From: Calonectria ilicicola | Lineage: Eukaryota; Ascomycota; Sordariomycetes; Hypocreales; Nectriaceae | NCBI GenBank assembly: GCA_020809705.1 | Contig: CP085832.1 | Span: 558,001 to 622,000 of the forward strand | DNA length: 64,000 nucleotides | Reading direction: 5' to 3' | Shown: positions 42,337 to 53,208 of the stretch, one piece after another | How positions within the stretch are numbered: position 1 is the first letter of the stretch | Layout: each line of letters begins with the position of its first letter | Made by a program: the position numbers and the translations under genes | Notes under the pieces: model-generated | The model's database searches: none | What the model was told of the DNA's origin: nothing | What the model saw: the letters and a program-made list of their open reading frames with translations, nothing else

Positions 42337-44928
42337 TTTTCTATTAATTCGAGAAGAGAGAGTTTATGAAGGAGGTTCTATTTCTGCTATCTCGAGTCTG
42401 TCTGAAGTTGGAAGGAGTCGGAGGGTTTGTGGGATTAACCCTAGGTCTAATCTAGTCGCCCAAGCAAATAAAGAATTTTATCGCATATATCTATACTGTG
42501 CGTAATTTTAATACAAATATGTTTACTATATGATAGAGATCACTATCGCCCTCTATCTTTGTGGAACAGCTGTGATGGAGGCGATTCATGGCCATAATGA
42601 AAAAGAAAAATAAGCCCATACAGCAGGTTGACATCATAAAATCGCGTTCAGTATTTGCAAACTTCAACATCTGTCTTTATAGATAGAAGACGGATTGTTT
42701 CAAGAGTAGTAAGCTCAATTGAAACCATCAATCTTCGCCAGATAGACAGTTGCCATTCCCCTCACATACCCTGAACAGGCGCGATAGAAGAGTTCAATAC
42801 ATACCACTTGACATCCTGCTGCGTCAAAAATTGAGAGCTGATGTAAATCATAGACATCAACTCAGCATGTCCAGGACTCAACCTGAAATTTAAGAAAGTC
42901 TCTTCACTCGATGCCCGAACCTGGGCCATCGGCTGAGTGAATGATTTGACATGTTGTTGAATTGGCTAATTCTTGCTGCGTCATGCCTCGGCATGTGCGT
43001 GTGTGTTTAACGCCTTCAGGCGTTCCGGTACAGTACCGGAACGACGATCCCTGTGGGGATATCTGGCGTGTCTACGCTATAAACTAGTGACATGTAAACA
43101 AGCCTGCAAACTAATCGAAATTCCTCCACATATGAAATTCCTCCCGTTTTGATAATGAAAGTCCTAAACCGTGCCTTCTCCGTCAGCGGATGCTGGTACT
43201 GCCGTGGGGCATCGCCCCACGTTATTATGTTGAGCCCTCCTGGCCCCGTAAGCTTTGACACCCAGGGACAGGAGAGGAAATGTATGCCTCGGCATGAAAC
43301 TGGTGGATGGATCATCTAGGCACTGGAAGTTCCACGTTTAACTTATTCTATCCCAAAATTGCTTTTAGAGGCTGCAACATTTTGTCCTTCCCATGTACGT
43401 ATGGTGATTAAGCTACCTCACTAAAGACAACTCACAGCTGCGTGCGTCAGCCACTCATCAGGTGGCATTGTTGGATAAAATTCATGGCAGGAGAGACTTA
43501 GATTCGGCATTGGATTTTCGCGTATGCGTTTCTTTGTTTCTTTACTGGGAACTCTGTGGTTATTGACTTGGCATAAAAGTAGTTCATGCATGTTGGACTA
43601 CCCCAATTTGTGTGATAATATTTGCCACTTTTGCTACTAGGGCAGTTAGCTAGATCTTTAAATATCATTCAATTATATCATTGAGTCATGTTCGGGTCCA
43701 ATCACAGGTTTAGGATGCTTTGACTATAGTGGAATAAATATTCATACGCAGCAGTGGTAGGACATACTATGCAGAGCACGGTTAGCTACGGGCGCAGTGT
43801 TGACTGCCCGACAATCTGGTGCGCCTAGCACATCGGAACTCTTCTGCATCTATTTTTTATCAAAAGAGTAAGACCCCTTTTGCAATGAAACTCGACAAAT
43901 TGGAGCCATTAAGAGTCCCAACCACTATAAACAATGAAGAATTTTCTCAAAATTCAATCCAATCCCGTGCCCGCGGAAGGAGAGTATCTGAACTTATTTC
44001 ACAAGGAAACTTTTTGCGAGAACTTGTCGCTCTAAACCCTTCTAAGCTTTTGGTTGGCTGTGACGGCAAGTGTAGGCGTCGAAGGAGAAAGAAATACGTG
44101 AGGCGTGAGGGCATTGCTAGCAAATGATGGAGTTAAATATACTCGACTCAGTAATACCTAATGTTCGTCTATGGGTGAAAACCCCTTGTCCCGGTTTTAC
44201 AGGCATGTGCATGGGACGAAATGGCAGAATTATGAGATTTTATCGAATTAGGCTTATTGCAAGTGCATCTGAACAGCACAACAGCTTATGCAGGAACTGA
44301 CATGGATTGGCGAGGGGGAGCTGACGCCCAATCGATCGCGTGCCACGATTTGATCGCTGGAGCTATCGACTAGCTTGAGCGAGCTCTCGCGCAGCATCGA
44401 CAGAGACGCACACATATGCAACCAAGATGCATGCACGTCATAAGCGATTAACGACCGTTTTTTTCTTATCAAACGGGGAAAAAAAAAACCCAAACCCAAA
44501 GCAAAAAAGATCGGCCCAATTCTTCCAGTAGTTTCCAAGGAATCACGGCATCATAACCGGCCCCAGGTCTGGTCGTTTGGTGGGGTCGTGCCTCGCCGCC
44601 GACGTCATAGAGTTTTTCTTGTCACATGTAATAAATGCGGCCTTGTACCTCATTGCTTGCCTGCAAAGCTAGCCAGCACATCACGCATCACATCACTGTG
44701 CCCTTTCATCCGATCTCCTCGACTCACATCACACCACCTTGGGTTTTCTTTTCTCCTTCCCTCCCTCCCTCACTCACACACACACCACAAAAATACAAAA
44801 CGCCTCCTTGGATCGATCATCACCATCTCCTGTCGCTTTTGCACATCACGCCTTACCTCTCACTCACTGAGCTACTACACCACTCCCACCCTAGCTCCAC
44901 CAACTGTTTCCAATCACCAGTGAGTACT
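42337..44928. other. Long intergenic stretch containing a hairpin cluster; 5' leader of OM14 at its end
   Basis: The hairpin cluster at 42982-43295 is listed apart. A small plus frame (ATG 43885, 80 codons, basic C terminus C-R-R-R-R-R-K-K) is too weak to call. From about 44680 the sequence turns CT- and CA-rich, as in leaders of highly expressed fungal genes. Confidence 0.4.
42982..43295. repeat. Cluster of perfect GC-rich hairpins bounded by ATGCCTCGGCAT
   Basis: Hairpins: 42982-42995 (CATGCC loop TC GGCATG), 43009-43024 (AACGCC loop TTCA GGCGTT), 43022-43042 (10-bp arms GTTCCGGTAC around one A), 43047-43060 (ATCCC/GGGAT), 43203-43221 (CGTGGGGC loop ATC GCCCCACG) and 43284-43295 (ATGCC loop TC GGCAT). 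The outermost two share the same 12 bases. Such short mobile palindromes are known as GC clusters or double-hairpin elements in fungal mitochondrial DNA. Confidence 0.8.
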
Positions 44929-45663
44929 CTACACACGGCCGTTCCCCCGTTGGAACCCAATCTCCCTCCCCCGCACCACACACAGCTTGGCTGACTTTTT
45001 TTTCCTTTTTTTCCCAATCAATAGTGTCTTACGCCGACGTTGCTGCCAGTGGCCCTAAGCAGACCCCCGAGGAGGTAAGCTTTCTTTCTTTTCTTTGTTG
45101 CTTTAAATCAATGTTTCACTGCCCCTCCCTCAACTCAGCTTTCGTCATTTTTTGCTGCAAGCCCCTCATTGACTAAAAAAAAAAAAAAGGCTGCTGCCCC
45201 TCAACTCCCAGAGGTTACCACCAACGTGTCGGCCTCGACCGCCTCCCTCGTCGATGTCGACTTGCCTAGCGTGCACACGGTGAACTCCGACTTCTTGGAG
45301 CAGGAGATCCAGACCGAGACCCAGGCTCATCGCATCGCCCGCGAGGCCGAGGAGCGCGCCGTCGTCAGGGTCCGGGAAGCTCGTGAGAAGGCCACCCGCA
45401 AGGCCCAGAGCACCGACTCGTGGCTCGCAGACTACTTTGATGACCTCTCAGACAATGCTGCCACCGCCGTTGTGGCCGCCAACCTGGCCGGTGTCGTCAG
45501 CCTAAGCGGCTTCTTGGGCTACAAGGCATGGGGCCTGTACGAGAGAGGCCGCCTGAGCTGGCAAGCCGTTGGCCTGGGCGTTGGCGTCCTGGCTGGTGTG
45601 GCTGCCATTGAGGGTCTCATCGGACGCTACCTGTACAAGGCCAAGAAGGGCGGCTCGTCTTAG
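44929..45663 (+). CDS. OM14: Mitochondrial outer membrane protein OM14 homologue, three exons, 174 aa
   Basis: The start codon is split by an intron: A at 44929, intron 44930-45024, then TG. Exon 2 is 45025-45074 (S-Y-A-D-V-A-A-S-G-P-K-Q-T-P-E-E) and exon 3 is 45190-45663. The second intron ends in a run of about 14 A before AG instead of a pyrimidine tract. The protein has the fungal OM14 C-terminal domain: charged coiled helix (I-A-R-E-A-E-E-R-A), then hydrophobic segments A-A-N-L-A-G-V-V-S-L-S-G-F-L-G-Y and V-G-L-G-V-G-V-L-A-G-V-A-A-I. Yeast Om14 is an outer-membrane receptor aiding cotranslational import. It is convergent with MIA40. Confidence 0.88.
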
Positions 45664-46303
45664 TCGGAGCCGCAAGGGCATCTGCAGTTACATCTGGTCA
45701 CGATACCGGAGCGCAATTCCTCTCTCCGCGGCGTCTAGGGATGGGTGGTAAATGAGCCTTTGTATTATCTTAAAAAAATCACCTTGACGGTTTCTTGTTC
45801 TGGTTTTCTTCATTTATTCTTCATTTTTTTTTCTTTTCAGCTTGATCAGCATCGCGGGATTGCTCTTCTGTCGATACCGAGGATTGCGTGAACCTCTCCT
45901 CTTTTGTTTGTTTCCTGTTTCTTCTCATGATTGATACCGACTTGTTACCACTCTCAATATACGCGCGCGAGCCTAATTTGGGCTGCAAGAAAGCTGGGGA
46001 ACCTTGTTGTCGTGATTACACCCGGTTATTGCCGACATGCTTTTTTTTTGTGGGCTGATTGCCAAAAGCCAAAAACGGCTAACTACCGCAACGGCAACCA
46101 GTTGGTTGTGGGAGAAATTGGACCCTTACTGAGATGTGATTTCATTTATTATGACCCATGCATGTCTTTTGTTCTCTAGTTCATTATACAACGTTGGTAC
46201 AGAGCTGAGCTCATCACAGTGAACCCCCGCCAAACAGCTCCCAGATATTTTACACGTAGGTTCTCATATACCCATTTCACTTTCTCGCCTCGTTTTATCT
46301 TCT
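45664..46303. other. Intergenic between convergent OM14 and MIA40
   Basis: No gene is seen; T-rich runs fit 3' UTRs of both genes. Confidence 0.4.
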
Positions 46304-47340
46304 TTAACCTCTGGTGGGTGTGTTGTTTCTGGGCACAACGGCATCTTTCCAGGGCTCAACCTCCTTTGGCTCCTGCGCAGGCTCCTCCGCCTTGGTCTCT
46401 ACAGGTGCCTCAGCCTTGACTTCCACGGGAGCCTCAACCTTGGCTTCTACAGGGGCCTCGGTCTTGGCCTCGGGGGTGACAGCAGCAGACTCAACCCTGT
46501 GCTGAGCAGGTGCAGCTTCGCTGGTAGCAATGGGCTCAGCCTGGACCTTTTGGGCATCGGTCACAGGTTGCTCATCGCCAAAATCGGGAGTGGGGGCGCC
46601 GTCCTCGTCGTCGGCCAGCTCGGCACCGTAGATATCGGGATATTGCTTGAAGCATTCCTGCATTCCCCTAATTTAAATGTTAGCAATTCTCTTTCTACAA
46701 ATACTGGACCACGGAAACCTACTGGAACTTCTCAATGCAGTCCATGCCCTTGGGCTCCTCGGTCGAGTAAACGAAGCAGCTAAAGGCAGTCTTAAACTCC
46801 TCTCCGCAAGGACCATCGGCCATGCCACCCAGGCAAGGGCAGTCCCAGTTGATCTCGCCAGTCTCGGGGTTGAATGCACCCTGCTGGCCGGCCTCCTCCT
46901 CTAGAGCAGCGGGAGATCCCTCGGCGGCAACGGTACTCTGGGCACTAGGTTGGGGCTCGGTCTTGGCGGGTTTGTCAGACTTGAGCTGCTTGCGCTTCTC
47001 CTCAAGCACTGAGTTGACGGTGGGAAGGTCATCGTTGGAGAAGGCAGCGGGGGCGGGGATGGTTTGTGCTAGAGGAAGCAAATGTCAATCGGAGCGGTTC
47101 CAATGCGCCGGAAACTTGGTGTAACGTACAGACAACCTCCTCGGCAAAGACGGGGCTAGTGTTGTAGTAGTAGAGGGCGGCACCGGCTAGACCCCATCGT
47201 AGGGCAGAGCTCTTCAATGATCGGGACTTGTCGGCGGGCGAGGAAGTCGAGGCGAATCGTCGGGGGGCAGCGCGGGCGGCGGAGGAGCGCAAGCTGGCAA
47301 TTACCGGCCGGGAGGCCGATCGCAGGGTTGTGCGATACAT
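46304..47340 (-). CDS. MIA40: Mitochondrial intermembrane-space oxidoreductase Mia40/Tim40, three exons, 306 aa
   Basis: Minus exons 47130-47340, 46723-47068 and 46304-46667 join in frame. The N terminus is a basic presequence ([16 protein letters not shown]) followed by a membrane anchor near 45-65. The redox motif C-P-C is at 147-149 and the twin C-x9-C pairs are C158/C168 and C181/C191; the last pair spans the exon 2/3 junction. The protein oxidises small Cys proteins arriving in the intermembrane space and is reoxidised by Erv1. A Pro/Glu/Ala/Val repeat (A-P-V-E-x-K) extends the C terminus. It is divergent from the thiamine pyrophosphokinase gene. Confidence 0.96.
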
Positions 47341-48386
47341 GATGATGGTGGTGAATGTGCGTAATTGAAGGACGTAGTCGGAATTGACAAAAGAAAAAAG
47401 AGTGGACTGGGTGCAGGCAGATTATACGATATGGATTCGATCGATCGAGAAGGGTGGAATTGGTCAGCAGCGGTGGAGCATCAACAGTATCGCATCGTCA
47501 ATTGACAAATGGAGCATCTCTCTTCCGAAGTCCGAAGCTCTGGGGCGTTGAGACGATGAGCTGCGGGAAAAAAACTGGAAGCGAGAAAAATTGACAGATC
47601 CGAAAATTACCCGGGTTGGCAACTGATAAGCAGCTCTTATCGGGAACTACGACATGGCCTTGGCCGTGGCACGCGACGGCGGCCGGCTGCAGGTCAACCC
47701 ACCCAAGGCCCAGCCGGCTGGTGGTACGTACCTGGCTGCGGCTGGACGAGGTGGTGGTCATGATGATGCTCGCCTGCATGCACTGCATGGCTGTACACGG
47801 CGGCCGACGGGCTACTTGGCCGTAAAAAGCACGCTGAACGACACCAGAATCCAGTCTCGCCCCAGGCGGGCGTCCAATAGTGGCTGGTCTTTTTTGCTTT
47901 TGGCTTTTTGCGTGCGGAGTTGGCGAGACACAAGAGCATGCCTCTATAAAGAAGAAAACAAGAGGCAGAGTCAAACATAAAGGGGACCGCCCTGAAGCCT
48001 AATGCCTACTACCTTTTGTTCCCCCTCCAATTCCCCCCCTCTCTCTCCCCTCCCGCTCCCGTCTCCCCCCAGCAAACTCAAGGGCGAAGAGGGCTGAAGC
48101 TCCGGGTAGATGTAATTGTCTGGTCGATTCTTCTTGCACCTTGTCTTTTTTTTATACAAATCCCAGCATTTCCTTCCGTTATCTTTGCATGCCAGCGGGC
48201 CCATTTCAGCGCCCTACTGCCAGTGTTCTAGGCTCCTGATTGCTCGCTTGCGTCGACGGAGGGGGAGCTCTCCCTTGCTTGTCGTCCCAGACCCCTGGTC
48301 CATTGCACCCCGCAACACCACCACAACAATCGAGCTGCCACTGTTACTGCTCACTTACTCACTCACACCCACACAGACGTGCGACA
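47341..48386. promoter_or_regulatory. Divergent promoter of MIA40 and thiamine pyrophosphokinase
   Basis: The 1046-bp gap is CT-rich near 48018-48070. I see no TPP riboswitch core (CTGAGA with the paired thi-box arm) here or in the pyrophosphokinase introns. Confidence 0.45.
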
Positions 48387-49353
48387 ATGGCGACAGACGA
48401 GAATCTGTCGTTTGAATGGCGGCCTGCCAAGCTGCTCCAGGACTACAACGTGCCCCAGGACTTTGCCCTGATTGTGCTGAACCAGCCGCTGAAGCATGGC
48501 AACAACCTGCGCAAGCTGTGGAAGAACTGTAGGTAGCTTTCATCGCATCCCAAACCCCACGCGCACCCCCCCAAAAAAATACTAAAGCATGCACCTCGAT
48601 CGCCAATGCAGCCGCCCTTAGAGTAGCAGCCGATGGAGGAGCCAACCGCCTGCACACGCTGTCGTCGTTCCATGGCAAATTCGTACGTCATTTCTCTCTA
48701 TTAATCCGTCGCATGGCTTTCTATAGCTATTGTACATGCCCTCCCCCAAAAGTAACACGCTTCGCCCGCAGTCCAACCTCCAGCTCATCATTGGTGACCT
48801 CGACTCCCTGACGCCCGCCGTCCGCAACTTCTACACATCGCAGCCTTCGCCCGCCACCGTTATTCACGACCCCGACCAGGACTCGACCGACTTTGGCAAG
48901 GCCATCAACTGGATCCGCCATGAGCACCCCGGCGGCATCGACATTGTCGCCCTGGGAGGCATTGGCGGCCGCGTCGACCAGGGCCTCAGCCAGCTGCACC
49001 ACCTGTACCGCTTCCAACCCGGCACTGACTACAGCAAGGGCCGCATCTTCCTGCTGTCTGGGTCCAGCTTGACATTCCTGCTCAAGGCTGGATTCCACAA
49101 CATTCACGTGCGCGAGGACGGCGAGGCCGACGTCTTTGGTAGACACGTCGGCATCATCCCACTCCAGGGACCCAGCGTCATCACCACAAATGGGCTGCAG
49201 TGGGATGTGACAAAGTGGCGCACCGAGATTGGCGGCCAGCTCAGCACCAGCAACCACGTTTTACCCGACACCCAGACCGTTACCATCGAGACGGACAAGG
49301 ATGTGCTCTTTACAATAGCGCTCAAGCAGCTCGAAGGCGAAGAGAACGAGTAG
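48387..49353 (+). CDS. THI80: Thiamine pyrophosphokinase, three exons, 264 aa
   Basis: Exons 48387-48528, 48612-48682 and 48772-49353 join in frame. The enzyme transfers pyrophosphate from ATP to thiamine, giving TPP. Family motifs are clear: V-A-A-D-G-G-A-N-R, then I-I-G-D-L-D-S-L, D-Q-D-S-T-D-F, and G-G-I-G-G-R-V-D-Q with the conserved acidic residues that hold metal and thiamine. The C-terminal beta-sandwich (T-N-G-L-Q-W-D-V, then V-T-I-E-T-D-K-D-V-L-F-T-I) is complete. Length is close to the yeast enzyme. It is a single-copy housekeeping enzyme by family. Confidence 0.95.
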
Positions 49354-49610
49354 ACGTGTCAGTTTTTGTTTGGTCTGTTCTTTTTTTCCCCTGCGCAGGC
49401 TGCCTGTGCCTTGCAGATAGAAGCGGTTCTTGAGGTGGTGTTATGGCAAAGCAATTGAGATCAAGACTTGGACACGAAAAAATGCGAAACTCCTAAACAC
49501 CGCGCTGATGCCTTCAAAAGTCCTTCCCTCTCCTTTGCCATCAGTGGTGATGTGATTCTTTCCCTCTTGCCAACCCACTCTATTTGACCCTTGAAAGAAA
49601 AGAAAAAAGA

Positions 49611-50419
49611 TCATCGTAGGAAATGGAGGACCAGCCAGCAGAACAAGAAAAAGACGATGACTCCAGCGAAGAAGATCCACTTGTCCTCGCGCGCACGTCG
49701 CTCTACCATGCGGATGGTATCACCGCTGACACCTAGAGTGTTGGCCACACTGTATAGGCGCTTCTGTGTGTTTTTGAGCATCTCACGTTGCTGACCCAAG
49801 TCGCCCAGCACGGCCTGTCCGCGTGCAATGTAATCATCGAGAGCCTGGTTGGTGTTGGAAAAGAAGTTTTGCTCGCGAAAGGCGTGGGCCTCGCGTGCCT
49901 CGTCACCGGAGCCCATCGTCATGGGGCCGTTGGTATTGGGCGTATGGCGTGGTTGGAACGCAGAGTGTGTCGTGGTTGTGACATTTGCGTAGGGGTTTTC
50001 GGGTGTGGCATTGTATGGACGACGGCCGAGCAGTTCGGTGCGATTGGTCTGATGTTGAGCTTCATCGCGGACTGCTCTTAGGGAGTCCACTTGGGATCGA
50101 AAGTCGGACAGGTCCTCGCGGAAGCGCTTCACACGCTCAAAGGCCTCTTCTTGCTTCTTGGGGACAATCTCCTGGCGGGCGAGGCTCTGGTATTCGTCGA
50201 GCGTCTTGGTAAAGGAGGCGATGGATGCCGACACATTGCCAATCTCGGAGGGCGAAGCTTGCGGCTTAACATTGAGGTTGGAGAGCTCAGAACGGAGAGC
50301 CTTGCTCTGCCGCAAGGCGGAATTGTACGAAATATTCTAGAACAGTTTATGTCAGTTGTATATTCTTACCAACACTGTCCCTCAAAAGGTAAGCGCCGTT
50401 GGCGACCACGACTTACCAT
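49611..50419 (-). CDS. BOS1: ER-Golgi SNARE Bos1 homologue, two exons, 242 aa
   Basis: Exon 1 is the ATG alone (50417-50419); an 80-bp intron (50337-50416, GTAAGT to TTCTAG) follows and exon 2 is 49611-50336. Splicing gives M-N-I-S-Y-N-S-A-L-R-Q-S-K-A-L, the usual start of Bos1/membrin; without it the gene would lack seven conserved residues. The SNARE helix runs from about F-F-S-N-T-N-Q-A-L-D-D-Y to R-M-V-E-R-R-A, followed by a tail anchor W-I-F-F-A-G-V-I-V-F-F-L-F. It acts in fusion of ER-derived vesicles with the Golgi. Length matches the yeast protein (244 aa). Confidence 0.93.
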
Positions 50420-51149
50420 GATGATTTAATTTTTGGTGGTTTCCAGCGTCATCAGCCTTGCCAAGTGTCCAACAAGCGAGCTAGCTATCTCATGATGTGT
50501 GCATGGATGCCCTTCACATGCAGAGGCCAGATCTCCCGGAAGGCGGGATAATCCGCGCCGCTACCTGTTCGTGCAAGGTACATACAACTTGTACCTTTTA
50601 CCGTTTTGGATCATGACTCTCAGCAGTCCGATTACCCGTCCGCCCGCGTGTCATGAGAGGCTGGGACGATAAACAGAGCAGCCAAAAATTAAGTTGCATT
50701 CTTGCGGATCACGGCTCTGCCCCCGGGCCTTATTTCCGATTTCTCATTGTTGATTAATTTGCCCTCTTGAATCACGCTGATCTGTGAAGCCATGACGCAT
50801 CCACGCGGGTCTTAGTCAAGGCTCAGCGCAATGCTCTGCCGTTGAACATGCTGAGTGGCCCGGTATTAACATGTTTTATCTCCATTCCCCACTGGAAGAT
50901 GCAAATGTTTCGGTTTTATCAATTTCCCTGCTCCCTTATTAGTGCTGAAGTCGCGTGTTGGGCGCCATGCAGCCACCAACTTCTTGCCGAGCCGGCACCG
51001 ATGTGGGCACCATGCAGACGGCTGGGTGCAAGCCCAGCGATCTTCGCTGGCATTTATATAGAAGTGAATGATTCGTTCTTTTGTTCGCACATGTCTAGAT
51101 CTGAATTGGCAAGGCTTACTCCGATTTCATCTTTGTTCTCGCAGCCACA
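50420..51149. promoter_or_regulatory. Divergent promoter of BOS1 and an MFS gene
   Basis: No gene is called. A minus-strand A-box-like segment near 50835-50865 recalls a tRNA D-arm but has no matching B box or acceptor stem. Confidence 0.35.
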
Positions 51150-52721
51150 ATGAGCGAGTCACCATCACACGATCCCACCCAAGACATCAAAGACAACTCG
51201 GCTGAGCGAGTTGATCTTAGTGATGCTGAGAAACAATCTGAGGCGGTTCAACCCGCTCCACCTCCAGTTTATTCAAGCTTTACTCTATGGCAAAAGCGCG
51301 GCATCGTCTTGGCTGCTGCGTTAACCGCCTTCTTCTCCCCTCTCACAGCGCAAATCTACCTCCCAGCCTTGACGGCAGTTGCCAAGGATCTCAACGTCAG
51401 TGAGTCCAAGGTCAATTTAACTGTCACTACCTACATGATTTTTCAAGGCATTGCACCAATGTTTATCGGCTCTTTGGCAGACAGTGGTGGACGAAGACCC
51501 GCCTATTTCGTTTGCTTTACAATTTACATTGCCGCATGTATTGGGTTGGCCCTGGCTCCTGGTTATGGCGCCCTACTAGGCCTAAGATGTCTCCAATCGG
51601 CTGGCTCTAGCAGTACCGTCTCGCTTTGTGTAGGTGTTGTGGCAGACGTTGTCACTTCAGCAGAGCGAGGCCAGTACATTGGCTTCACCACAGTGCCCGT
51701 CGTCTTGGCCCCATCACTGGGCCCTGTCATTGGAGGCCTGCTGTCAGAGTACCTTGGTTGGAGATCCATTTTTTGGTTCCTTGCCATATTTTCTGGCGTG
51801 ACGGTTGTCTTCATTGTCATCTTCTTTCCGGAAACGTGCCGTCATATTGTTGGAGATGGATCCATCACTCCAGCACCCATGTATCGGTCTTTATGGCAAG
51901 TCCTCAAACGCCGACGGGAGATAGCTGACAACGCCGGAGCCCAAAAGGCAGACCAGCCCAAGTCGGCGTTCAAATTCAAGGCCCCAAATATTCTAGAGTC
52001 TCTCCTGATGCTTTTCCAAAAGGAGACTGGGCTGTTGTTGGGATTTAGTGGTATCGCTTTCGCGGGGTTCTACGCCATTGCTACGGTGATGCCCTCGGAG
52101 TTTTCCCAGAATTATGGTTACAACGAGGTTGAAGTTGGGCTAATGTACTTGCCTCTGGCATTTGGGTCCATTGTCGCAGCCATGATTGTTGGTCCAGCGA
52201 TCAATCGCAATTACAAACGACACTGCGACAAGGCAGGCATCCCATACGACCGCAGTCGGCAGCAAGACCTGAGCAACTTTGCCATTGAGCGAGCACGCCT
52301 AGAAATTGGCTTCCCACTTCTTTTGCTGGCCGCCGCATCTCTAGTCGCTTGGGGATGGGCCATGCAAGCCAAAACCCACCCTGCTGTGCCAGCCATCATT
52401 AGTGCATTCATGGGCGTTGGGATGATTGGCTTCAACAACACCACAAACGCTCTCCTCGTGGATATTCATCCCGGGAAGGCTGGCACCGCCACTGCGGCAA
52501 ACAATTTGACACGATGCCTAATTGGTGCCGGAGCGACCGCAGCGATTGCGCCCATGATCGATGCCATGGGTGTGGGTTGGGCCTTTACCTTGCTCGGCGG
52601 GCTGTACTTATTATGCTGCCCAGTTCTTATTGTGCTAATGGTTTTCGGGATCAAGTGGAGAAAGGAGGAGAAGAAAAAGCTAGAAAAGAAGCAAGAAAAA
52701 GAGGCCAAGAGCGGACATTGA
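51150..52721 (+). CDS. MFS multidrug transporter, DHA1 QDR-like, 523 aa
   Basis: One exon. The N terminus is polar and acidic, then F-T-L-W-Q-K-R-G-I-V leads into twelve membrane segments. The first loop has G-S-L-A-D-S-G-G-R-R-P (DHA1 motif A), and helix 5 has S-L-G-P-V-I-G-G-L-L, motif C of drug:H+ antiporters. The central loop is about 60 residues. The C-terminal tail is Lys/Glu-rich. QDR-type proteins export drugs, polyamines or metabolites. It leads a group with a P450 and two hydrolases, so it may serve their product or substrate. Confidence 0.88.
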   Translation: MSESPSHDPTQDIKDNSAERVDLSDAEKQSEAVQPAPPPVYSSFTLWQKRGIVLAAALTAFFSPLTAQIYLPALTAVAKDLNVSESKVNLTVTTYMIFQGIAPMFIGSLADSGGRRPAYFVCFTIYIAACIGLALAPGYGALLGLRCLQSAGSSSTVSLCVGVVADVVTSAERGQYIGFTTVPVVLAPSLGPVIGGLLSEYLGWRSIFWFLAIFSGVTVVFIVIFFPETCRHIVGDGSITPAPMYRSLWQVLKRRREIADNAGAQKADQPKSAFKFKAPNILESLLMLFQKETGLLLGFSGIAFAGFYAIATVMPSEFSQNYGYNEVEVGLMYLPLAFGSIVAAMIVGPAINRNYKRHCDKAGIPYDRSRQQDLSNFAIERARLEIGFPLLLLAAASLVAWGWAMQAKTHPAVPAIISAFMGVGMIGFNNTTNALLVDIHPGKAGTATAANNLTRCLIGAGATAAIAPMIDAMGVGWAFTLLGGLYLLCCPVLIVLMVFGIKWRKEEKKKLEKKQEKEAKSGH

Positions 52722-53208
52722 ACTTGAGTGGATGGATGCGAGAGCGACATGCTCCCGACATGAACAACCAAGGAAGTCGAAATTAAATTTTATGTTTTTA
52801 TCAATATATTTACGATGGATTTTATAGCGATCAAAAATTGGCAAGTATAGGTAATTGGAAGAATACAATAGAGGTTATGAATTTTGGAATAAGTGAACAA
52901 TTGAGGGTTTGCGCGGGTGAGACGATAAAACCAGCTGATGTGGGGCAAAGAATATTTTCAAAGCCCAAGCAACTGTCCCAAGTCATGACACAATCCAAAA
53001 CCAACACAAGGCGAACAACGAGTCTCGACTTGTAAATTAGCAAAAGGCTGCTCCCATGCCTTGCTGGTCCTCATTTGCGCCCTTATTTCTTACACCAGGA
53101 CACGAGGACGTAATTCTGTCCAGCACTAGGTTTCGACAGGGATTGTGACTCCCCCGCCATCATTCTTCCAATACAAACATCATCTGTGATGCTTAGGCCA
53201 TCGCTACA
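52722..53208. other. Intergenic before the P450 gene
   Basis: No gene or element is recognised. Confidence 0.35.

Noticed and set aside
43885..44127. 80-codon plus-strand frame with a basic C terminus
   Set aside because: No family, no supporting introns and poor start context; probably chance.
48387..48771. TPP riboswitch in the thiamine pyrophosphokinase introns
   Set aside because: I looked for the conserved CTGAGA and paired arm and did not find them.
50800..50870. tRNA D-arm-like segment on the minus strand
   Set aside because: No B box and no acceptor stem at the right distance; only a CTCAGC/GCTGAG hairpin.
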